Below are positions 9,404 to 16,341 of a stretch of 64,000 nt of DNA, one piece after another. Both the position numbers and the translations under genes were made by a program. Position 1 is the first letter of the stretch. Each line of letters begins with the position of its first letter. Origin of the DNA: JAJTFW01 sp031411335 (lineage in GTDB: Bacteria; Bacteroidota; Bacteroidia; AKYH767-A; OLB10); contig JANOAX010000170.1 of the NCBI GenBank assembly GCA_031411335.1, positions 25,154 to 89,153 of the forward strand, written 5' to 3'. The notes beneath the pieces were generated by a model. The model was not told where the DNA came from. It did not search any database and saw only the letters and a list, made by a program, of their open reading frames with translations.

Positions 9404-10363
9404 TTATTTTATTTCTGACAAATTCCAAACATTAAGATTTCCATCAAATCGACTAGCAACTAGACTCTTACCATCAGGAGAAAATTCTAATTGTAGAATT
9501 GCTTGGCCACCAATGGATAATCTGAATTTCTCTTGTTGTGTGGTAACATCCCATACTATTAAAACGCCATCTACGGATGCACTCGCAATTAGTTGATCGT
9601 TGGGAGAAAGTGAAAGTGCAGCAATACCATCTTTATGTCCTGTTAAAGTATGAAGTAGTTTTCCGGTTTTAAAGTCCCAAATTTTAATGGTCTGATCAAA
9701 ACTTCCGGTTATTAAGGTTTTCATATCCTTCGTTATTTTTGCTCCATAAACCCAATCCGTATGCCCAGCAAATGTTTTGACGATATTACCTGTTTTCAGA
9801 TCCCAAACTTTTACAGTATTAGCATGATTGCAAGAAATCACATAATTACCATCTGGTGTAAATATGGCATCGTCAGTCCAAATAGATTCTGACAATTCAA
9901 TAACTTGTTTTAAGGTTGAGCTTTCCCAAATAACAAGTGCATTGTCTTTCCAACTACTGCTGACAATGAATTGGTCGTCAGGTGAAAAATTTCCCGATTT
10001 CACATAAGTGGCATGTGCTTTTTTCTTACTTGTGATTCTTTTGAAATTAGAGCTTTTGTAAATTTGTAAACATTGCATACTGCCAATTGAAATTTTGTCA
10101 CCTTTATGATTGTAATGAAGTGCAGTAATGGGATCATCTCCGAAAGAAAATTCTTTGATGACCTTGTAATTTTGCGCGACATCCCACACTTTTAATGCGC
10201 CATCTTTACTACCACTAATCAATGTTTTTCCATCTGGTGAAAAACTGCAAACATTAACGCCCGACTTATGTCCAGTTAATGTGAGCGGTTGTAATTCCTG
10301 TGCCATCATGACCGTTGGAAATATGAAGAGTAGAAGAAAATAGTTTATTGCTTTTTGAATCAT
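9404..10363 (-). CDS. Exported WD40-repeat beta-propeller protein
   Basis: 319 residues. A signal peptide (about residues 1-21) precedes seven recognisable WD40 units, with repeated GH...SPDG....SGS.D..LKVWD patterns, for example LKVWDV, VKVWDL, IKIWDF, LIVWDV and LNVWNL. Seven blades are enough for one closed propeller filling the whole mature protein. WD40 propellers are binding platforms rather than enzymes. It is the last gene of a leftward operon: its ATG starts two bases after the stop codon of the DUF5683-like gene. Partners are therefore likely the two DUF5683-like proteins and the YidD-like protein upstream. Confidence 0.85.
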   Translation of the reverse strand: MIQKAINYFLLLFIFPTVMMAQELQPLTLTGHKSGVNVCSFSPDGKTLISGSKDGALKVWDVAQNYKVIKEFSFGDDPITALHYNHKGDKISIGSMQCLQIYKSSNFKRITSKKKAHATYVKSGNFSPDDQFIVSSSWKDNALVIWESSTLKQVIELSESIWTDDAIFTPDGNYVISCNHANTVKVWDLKTGNIVKTFAGHTDWVYGAKITKDMKTLITGSFDQTIKIWDFKTGKLLHTLTGHKDGIAALSLSPNDQLIASASVDGVLIVWDVTTQQEKFRLSIGGQAILQLEFSPDGKSLVASRFDGNLNVWNLSEIK

Positions 10364-10365
10364 GA

Positions 10366-11274
10366 TTATTTGGATAAGTGAACATTGGAAATAAATGTAC
10401 TAAAGGAGATCATTTCAGATTTTAATTGATCGTTGTAATTTCTTTTTCTGATATAATTTTTTGGTGGTACAATATATCCAGATTGATTGGCTCCACCAAA
10501 ATAGAAATATAAAAATAAATAGACACCTGCCGTGGCGGCAGTGATGTAATTTGCTTGTAGCACATTGTAAACGCCAAATGTGGCACTTCCACTCGTTAAT
10601 AAAAGACTTAAAAATCCTTTTGAATAATTTCCGTTGTAGGCTTGGCCTAATCCCGGAAAGATCAATGACAACGTTTTTGCTTTATTGATACTCCTTAACT
10701 TGGGTTGGAGGGATGGGTCGTAAATGGAATCTAATGTTTGCTTCAGCACTATTTTATTTTCTGCAGTGAACATCTTATTATTTTGAATGTAATCACTCAT
10801 TACTTGATGGGCTTGATTCCATTTTCCTAATTCATCTAATATAAAAGTGTAAAGCAAAACGGAATTTAACTGAGTGTTAGTATGGAATGATTCAAGGTTA
10901 AATGAAGGCAAGATGTTTTTTTCGGCGAGCTCGAAATTGTCGCTGAGGTAATAACCTAATGCTTTTTGAAAATAAATTTCTTGTTTTAAACTATCACTTA
11001 AGACTGATAATTCAATACGGGAAAGTAGACTTCCAATTTGTTCAAATTTTTGCTGTGCTTTTAAACAATTTGTTTTGGACAGTAGTGTAGTAGCTAAAAA
11101 ATAGGCATCTCCCGGACGCTCATAAATAGCGCGCTCATACATCAATGATGCTTGATCAAATTGCTGTATTGCAAATAAACTGTCGGCCGATTCCAGCGTT
11201 TGTGTAAACGCTTTAGTGGAAAATACGGTCAACAGGAACATGCAAGCCCACCCTGATGTTATGCTGTATCTCAT
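10366..11274 (-). CDS. DUF5683-like exported protein with TPR-like N-terminal half
   Basis: 302 residues. Signal peptide about 1-25, then a helical TPR-like region (LFAIQQFDQASLMYERAIYERPGD and following), then from about residue 205 a DUF5683-type segment starting SLIFPGLGQAYNG, with two to three membrane-embedded stretches. The same PGLG-Y-G core occurs in the upstream neighbour, so the two genes look like diverged paralogs. Its start lies 62 bases inside the upstream gene; the signal peptide is encoded in that overlap, so the long overlap is probably real rather than a wrong start. Function unknown. Confidence 0.75.
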   Translation of the reverse strand: MRYSITSGWACMFLLTVFSTKAFTQTLESADSLFAIQQFDQASLMYERAIYERPGDAYFLATTLLSKTNCLKAQQKFEQIGSLLSRIELSVLSDSLKQEIYFQKALGYYLSDNFELAEKNILPSFNLESFHTNTQLNSVLLYTFILDELGKWNQAHQVMSDYIQNNKMFTAENKIVLKQTLDSIYDPSLQPKLRSINKAKTLSLIFPGLGQAYNGNYSKGFLSLLLTSGSATFGVYNVLQANYITAATAGVYLFLYFYFGGANQSGYIVPPKNYIRKRNYNDQLKSEMISFSTFISNVHLSK

Positions 11275-12094
11275 CTACTTTTTCTTGATAAACAATTTGC
11301 GCACTGATTGAGCTTCCCCATATTCCACCAATATAGAAGAGTGAAAATAAGGAACCAAAGATATAGAACTGTACATTTTTGAATCCACCATGGAGGTAGT
11401 TCTCCGCTGTTATAATTCCAAGTGGTACTACTTTTAAGAAGGAAGCCAAGGCTTGGCCTGGCAAACCCGTATACACCTTCCCTAATCCTGGAATTAGGGC
11501 CGATAATGCTCCGGCTACAAACCCTGATTTCTTTTTCATGTTTTGTAGGAGGTAACTATAGTCACTTAAATATTTTAATTCAGTACGAATGGTTGAATCT
11601 TCTGGAAAAAATCCGGTAGCTAAAAGATCAAACTGTTCATAGTCTTTTTGAAGTAAGGATAATCCCGCTAATTCAAATATGCGTAACTCATAAAGTATTC
11701 CCGATTCTGCTTCGGGAGCATCGTAAATTTTTTGATAAGCTAAGTCGTATTTATGTTCATCCATCTCCATTAAACCTGAAGTATAGGCAGATGGTATTTT
11801 AAAAACAGAATAGATGCTTACCAAATCAAAATAATGACGCGCCTTGATTGTATTTTTAAAATCAGCGAATAAAGTTCCACTGGCAAAAGCCACAGAGTCG
11901 CGAAAATCTTGTGTAAAAGCAATCGTATCGTTTAGTAGTTGGTTACTATAAAATTCTAAATCATCGATCTGTTTACTTTCACCTAAATGAAAAATAAAAT
12001 TCAACTCATCCCGGAGTTGAATGGTATCTTCTTGTGCGAAACCGATGAATGGAAACAAAAAACACATCCATAAAACGATGAATTTTATTTTCAT
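11213..12094 (-). CDS. DUF5683-like exported membrane protein
   Basis: 293 residues with a signal peptide ending at GFAQ, a helical central part, and a C-terminal half with the core ALIPGLGKVYTG followed by hydrophobic segments (SFLKVVPLGIITAENY, FYIFGSLFSLFYIGGIWG). It shares this core with the next gene. The ATG overlaps the yidD-like stop by four bases, so translation is coupled. The association of DUF5683-like genes with a YidD-like gene suggests an envelope biogenesis role, which is inference. Confidence 0.75.
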   Translation of the reverse strand: MKIKFIVLWMCFLFPFIGFAQEDTIQLRDELNFIFHLGESKQIDDLEFYSNQLLNDTIAFTQDFRDSVAFASGTLFADFKNTIKARHYFDLVSIYSVFKIPSAYTSGLMEMDEHKYDLAYQKIYDAPEAESGILYELRIFELAGLSLLQKDYEQFDLLATGFFPEDSTIRTELKYLSDYSYLLQNMKKKSGFVAGALSALIPGLGKVYTGLPGQALASFLKVVPLGIITAENYLHGGFKNVQFYIFGSLFSLFYIGGIWGSSISAQIVYQEKVDEIQHNIRVGLHVPVDRIFH

Positions 12095-12645
12095 TCGTGC
12101 GTATGTTTCTTTAATCGATAGTAGGAAGGGAAATCGATAATGTTTCCTTTTTCATTCATCCGAAGGGCATGAATTTGTTTTATCGTCGATTTAGTGCAAC
12201 GCGTTAATCGATCTGCACTAAGTGCTAAACCTTTTATCAATCCAAATTCTTGTATGCTTTGCTTACTGAATGCTGAACATGAAACTTCGTAAGGGCAATC
12301 GGCAGCAATTTGTGAAGAGATCACCGCTTGGTAGGTATAGAGCATCCCACCAAAAAACAGACTCACGGGATTATATTTTATAATATTTCTTTTTCCTACA
12401 ATTAAAAAACTTGGTTTCTTTTTAATGGGGTAAGGATTTTTCCTTTCGTGGGTTGCCATTAATTCAAAATCGCTTTTTGGATTATCGTTAGTCGAGGTGG
12501 CAACATTTAGTAAACTATCTTCTGATTCAATTGAAAAATAAGAAACATCTGCAAAAGCCATCGAAGCAGTAGATAAAAACAATACTCCCATCAACAGGAA
12601 AAATGTTGACCATTTCAGAGGAGATATTGAATAAATTTTAACCAC
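12091..12645 (-). CDS. yidD: YidD-family protein with exported N-terminal extension
   Basis: 184 residues; the frame starts with GTG at 12645, directly behind a perfect promoter element. Residues about 95-155 match YidD, the membrane protein insertion efficiency factor: YQAVISS, CPYEVSCSAFSKQSI and the closing DRLTRCT. Normal YidD proteins are about 70-90 residues, cytoplasmic-side and act next to YidC. Here a signal-peptide-like segment (residues 13-33) and about 60 linker residues come first, which would place the domain outside the inner membrane unless the segment is a membrane anchor. First gene of the operon with two DUF5683-like genes and a WD40 gene. Confidence 0.8.
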   Translation of the reverse strand: MVKIYSISPLKWSTFFLLMGVLFLSTASMAFADVSYFSIESEDSLLNVATSTNDNPKSDFELMATHERKNPYPIKKKPSFLIVGKRNIIKYNPVSLFFGGMLYTYQAVISSQIAADCPYEVSCSAFSKQSIQEFGLIKGLALSADRLTRCTKSTIKQIHALRMNEKGNIIDFPSYYRLKKHTHE

Positions 12646-12649
12646 TATA

Positions 12650-12657
12650 CAAAGTTA
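12650..12657 (-). promoter_or_regulatory. -7 promoter element of the yidD-like operon
   Basis: The minus strand reads TAACTTTG, a perfect TAnnTTTG match, ending only four bases before the GTG start codon. The transcript would be leaderless or nearly so. No clear -33 TTTG was found. Confidence 0.55.
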
Positions 12658-12692
12658 AGGATTTTAGAGGAAGCACGATCGAAAAACAGAAA

Positions 12693-12715
12693 AGCCTGCG
12701 ATCGAATCACAGGCT
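12693..12715 (-). terminator. Terminator of the pyrophosphatase gene
   Basis: AGCCTG (12693-12698) pairs with CAGGCT (12710-12715) around an 11-base loop. On the minus strand the hairpin is followed by a T-rich stretch, 22 bases after the stop codon of the pyrophosphatase gene. Confidence 0.7.
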
Positions 12716-12737
12716 CTTCATTATTAGGAAGTAAATA

Positions 12738-15440
12738 TTATTTACAGCAATTTTCTTTTTGACCCTTGCAAGCCATGCCTTTGTCTTCACACATCTTCAT
12801 GCAAGCCGCATCACAACCATTGGCACAACTGTGGTTGGCATCCGATTGATGCATCGGACATGGTTTTCCATTTCCGCATTCGATGCCTTTTTCTTTGCAC
12901 ATTTTCATGCAATCATTATCGCAACCTTTAGCAGAGCTGGAATGCATCGGGCAAGGTTTTCCATTTCCGCATTCAATGCCTTTTTCTTTGCACATTTTCA
13001 TGCATTCACTATCGCAACTTGCTTTTTTGTTTTTGCAACAATCAGCACCTGTGATTTTTTCACAAGAAGACGATTTCATATGACATTTGCCATTTTCCAT
13101 CTTAACACAGTCGGTCGAATCGCATTTTCCTTCAGCCATCCATGCTGCGCAAGTAGCTGAATCAATCACGCAATTTCCTTCTGCATCCATATCACAGGCA
13201 CTTTCCATGTCCATATGACATTCCATCTTGTCTTTGCTTGCACAACAATCGTCAGCACCCATTCCTGAACCTACACCATGACCACCATTCACGGCGATTA
13301 ATGGAGCAATGGTTAATCCTACTAGAGAAGAAAGTTTAATTAAAATATTCATCGACGGACCTGAAGTATCTTTAAAAGGATCACCTACGGTATCACCTAC
13401 AACAGCCGCTTTATGTGGTTCTGATTTTTTGTAATACATAACGCCGTCAATGTTCACTCCTTTTTCAAATGCTTTCTTTGCATTATCCCAAGCACCACCA
13501 GCGTTGTTTTGGAAAATTGCCCACAGCACTCCGCTCACGGTTACACCAGCCATATACGCACCTAATGCTTCAGCACCCATTACTAATCCAACAATAATTG
13601 GAGTTACAATTGTGATTACGCCCGGTAACATCATTTCGCGCAAAGCAGCCTTCGTAGAAATTTCTACACAACGACTATAATCTGGTTTTCCGGTTCCTTC
13701 CATAATACCTGGAATTTCGCGGAACTGACGACGTACTTCATTCACCATTTCCATAGCCGCTTTACCAACAGAATTCATAGCCAATGCAGAGAATACTACA
13801 GGAATCATTCCACCAATAAATAAGGCAGCTAATACTTTCGCATCGAAAATATTGATTCCGTTAATGCCAGTCAATGTTACATAAGCAGCAAATAATGCTA
13901 ATGCAGTTAATGCAGCAGAAGCAATCGCAAATCCTTTTCCGATAGCGGCGGTTGTATTTCCTACTGAATCTAAAATATCTGTTTTCTCACGTACATCAGC
14001 AGGAAGTTCACTCATCTCTGCTATACCACCTGCATTATCTGCAATGGGTCCAAAAGCATCAATTGCTAATTGCATAGCAGTAGTTGCCATCATCGCAGAC
14101 GCTGCAATTCCTACTCCGTAAAATCCAGCTAATGCATAAGCGCCCCAAATAGCACCGGCAAATAAAATTACGGGGAATGCAGTAGAAAGCATTCCGGTTC
14201 CAAGTCCTGCAATGATATTTGTTGCAGCTCCTGTTGCCGATTTTTCTACAATGTTTAATACAGGTCTTTTATTTAATCCTGTATAAAATTCTGTGATGTA
14301 TGAAATAGCAGCTCCTACAAACATTCCGATGACTACCGACCAAAACACATTCATGGAAGAAGTGTAAAGCGTTGTGAATTCACCACCTGAAAATGCGCTC
14401 ATCGTCATTTGGTCAGGAAGCATCATATCAATTAAGAAATAAGAGGCGATCAAAGCAATGATGATGGAAACCCAGTTTCCGCGATTTAATGCTGATTGTA
14501 CTGAATCAGTAGTAGCAGCAGCCGTTTCTTTGATACTCACTAACCACGATCCAACGATTGAAGCAACAATACCAAAACCAGCAATACATAATGGTAATAG
14601 AATGGGACCAATTCCGCCAAACGCATCTTCTATACCACCCATGTCGCGAATGATATAATTTCCTAATACCATCGATGCAAGAACAGTCGCCACATAAGAA
14701 CCAAATAAATCGGCACCCATACCAGCAACGTCACCTACGTTATCACCTACGTTATCTGCAATCGTAGCTGGATTACGTGGATCATCTTCAGGAATTCCAG
14801 CTTCTACTTTTCCTACTAAGTCAGCACCTACGTCAGCAGCTTTGGTATAAATACCACCACCTACACGAGCAAAGAGTGCAATCGACTCAGCACCTAATGA
14901 GAATCCTGCAAGTACTTCTAATACTTGAGTCATCTGTTCTGTGCTTGTCATTTGACTTCCCATGAAAAAACTGTAGAGGAAAATGAACATTAAACTTAAT
15001 CCAAGTACTGCTAATCCAGCAACACCTAAACCCATTACCATTCCGCCCGAGAAAGAAACTTTCAATGCTTTCGCAAGAGATGTACGTGCAGCTTGTGTCG
15101 TGCGAACATTTGCTTTAGTAGCAACGCGCATTCCGCTGTAGCCTGCAATGGCACTAAATACACCACCACAAATAAATGCAGCAACGATTAAGATGTGTGA
15201 GCTGGCTACTACTTGACTTAATATTCCTAAGCCAATACTTGCAATAACCATAAAGATGGCGAGTATTCTATATTCTGATTTCAAGAATGCCATTGCGCCT
15301 TCTGCAATTGCGGTTGAAATGGTTTGCATTTTTTCATCACCCGCATCTTGTTTATTCACCCAACTGGATTTAATAAACATGTAGATTAATCCAAGTACGC
15401 CAAGGGCAGGTACGATATATACGAAATTTTCCATAGTCAT
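12738..15440 (-). CDS. hppA: Membrane-bound ion-translocating pyrophosphatase with Cys-rich C-terminal tail
   Basis: 900 residues. Residues 1 to about 730 are a complete membrane pyrophosphatase with about 16 membrane helices, the substrate-binding motifs ADVGADLVGK and DNVGDNVGD, and a second acidic cluster (DAFGPIADNAGG, DTVGDPFKDTSGP). It hydrolyses cytoplasmic pyrophosphate and pumps H+ and/or Na+ outward. The GNTTAAIGKG motif has Ala where potassium-independent enzymes have Lys, so it should need K+. Na+ or H+ specificity was not decided. Residues 732-900 are an added tail with 29 cysteines plus many Met and His; family members usually end near the start of this tail. With the known topology (both termini outside) the tail would be periplasmic. 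Promoter-like TACCTTCG lies 14 bases before the start. Confidence 0.95.
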   Translation of the reverse strand: MTMENFVYIVPALGVLGLIYMFIKSSWVNKQDAGDEKMQTISTAIAEGAMAFLKSEYRILAIFMVIASIGLGILSQVVASSHILIVAAFICGGVFSAIAGYSGMRVATKANVRTTQAARTSLAKALKVSFSGGMVMGLGVAGLAVLGLSLMFIFLYSFFMGSQMTSTEQMTQVLEVLAGFSLGAESIALFARVGGGIYTKAADVGADLVGKVEAGIPEDDPRNPATIADNVGDNVGDVAGMGADLFGSYVATVLASMVLGNYIIRDMGGIEDAFGGIGPILLPLCIAGFGIVASIVGSWLVSIKETAAATTDSVQSALNRGNWVSIIIALIASYFLIDMMLPDQMTMSAFSGGEFTTLYTSSMNVFWSVVIGMFVGAAISYITEFYTGLNKRPVLNIVEKSATGAATNIIAGLGTGMLSTAFPVILFAGAIWGAYALAGFYGVGIAASAMMATTAMQLAIDAFGPIADNAGGIAEMSELPADVREKTDILDSVGNTTAAIGKGFAIASAALTALALFAAYVTLTGINGINIFDAKVLAALFIGGMIPVVFSALAMNSVGKAAMEMVNEVRRQFREIPGIMEGTGKPDYSRCVEISTKAALREMMLPGVITIVTPIIVGLVMGAEALGAYMAGVTVSGVLWAIFQNNAGGAWDNAKKAFEKGVNIDGVMYYKKSEPHKAAVVGDTVGDPFKDTSGPSMNILIKLSSLVGLTIAPLIAVNGGHGVGSGMGADDCCASKDKMECHMDMESACDMDAEGNCVIDSATCAAWMAEGKCDSTDCVKMENGKCHMKSSSCEKITGADCCKNKKASCDSECMKMCKEKGIECGNGKPCPMHSSSAKGCDNDCMKMCKEKGIECGNGKPCPMHQSDANHSCANGCDAACMKMCEDKGMACKGQKENCCK
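12768..13016 (-). repeat. Three Cys/Met-rich repeats inside the pyrophosphatase tail
   Basis: Protein repeats at residues 809-833, 840-864 and 876-891 follow CDxxCMKMCxxKGxxC; the first two continue identically through GNGKPCPMH. They correspond to bases 12942-13016, 12849-12923 and 12768-12815. Cys, Met and His spacing suggests metal binding, which is inference. Confidence 0.85.
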
Positions 15441-16294
15441 TATTTAAGGGCTGCGAAGGTAGTTTTTAAATAGAAAGTAGGCAAATATGAATAGGTATAT
15501 TATTAATTTATAGTGATTTATAGGAGCTAGTTGTGATGTATTGGGGTTACGGGGAGATGGGCTTTAAAGTCATTAAGTTAATTTAAGTATTGATTAACAA
15601 TGATTTATATAAAATGTACTACTTTGAGGGGCTCTAGGTTAAATCAATCTTATTTTTTGGGAAATAAGCTCAATTGATGAGAATTATTGATTGAATTAAG
15701 AGTAAAAGAGGATTCTTCTATAAGGGAACTAATTTTTCAGCCTTGAAATATATTTTGATTTATTGGAAACTATCTTCCTGCCATGCATGTCGGCAGGCAG
15801 GCACGGAAAACACAAAAAAAGGCGCGGAGTAATTATTGTTAAATTCCAATTATATTTCACCTTTTCTTTCTTACTCCTTACTCCTTACTCCTTACTCCTT
15901 ACTTTGCGACTTTGCGCCTTAGCGAGCTATTTTATGAACTTAATTTTGGAAATACTAATTATCAAATCGAAAAATAAGTGTCAAATGCTAATTCTTCATT
16001 CTAAAGTGACTCAAAGTTTTCACTCTGCCAAATTTTCTCGCGAGGCGCAAAGTTTTCTTGCAACTAAATCTCTCACAAATGGGACACAAAGAAGGTACGA
16101 AGGAACACAGAGAAATTATTTTGGATCCTATTTTATTTGTAATGAGTAAAAGACTGTGACCTCTGTGAAAAACTTTGTGTCCTTTGTGTTTAAAGAAAGT
16201 ATTCAAAAGAAAAGATATATTATGTAATTGGAATCATTAAAAAAGCATAGAGAAGACGGCATAAAAGGATAGTTTCTAGTTTATAGGATAAAAA
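15441..16294. other. 854-base intergenic region with degenerate repeats
   Basis: No credible gene. The region holds three copies of CTTACTC-type tandem units (about 15870-15902), a broken palindrome around 15777-15806 (GCATGTCGGCAGGCAGGCA), and low-complexity phrases such as TTTGCGACTTTGCGCC (15904-15919) and CTCTGTGAAAAACTTTGTGTCCTTTGTG (about 16157-16185, shown here only by its repeated TTTGTG words). Similar phrases recur at 20.5, 40.4 and 58.5 kb. The first 400 bases (15441-15770) show nothing recognisable beyond AT-rich sequence. Confidence 0.6.
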
Positions 16295-16320
16295 AAGGCC
16301 CCTGAAGATTCAAGAGCCTT
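16295..16320 (-). terminator. Terminator of the 947-residue T9SS cargo gene
   Basis: 16295-16306 pairs with 16309-16320 (12 base pairs with two G-T wobbles; the innermost pairs probably open to form the loop). On the minus strand the stem is followed by seven T. It lies 22 bases past the stop codon. Confidence 0.8.
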
Positions 16321-16341
16321 GTCCATAATCAAATTTTTATG

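Noticed and set aside
12759..13160. 133-codon frame opposite the pyrophosphatase tail
   Set aside because: It is a shadow of the Cys-rich repeats on the other strand; the sense frame is continuous with a clear pyrophosphatase.
15763..16149. 128-codon rightward reading frame
   Set aside because: It runs through tandem and word-ladder repeats, has no family match or signal, and its codons follow the repeat units rather than protein logic.
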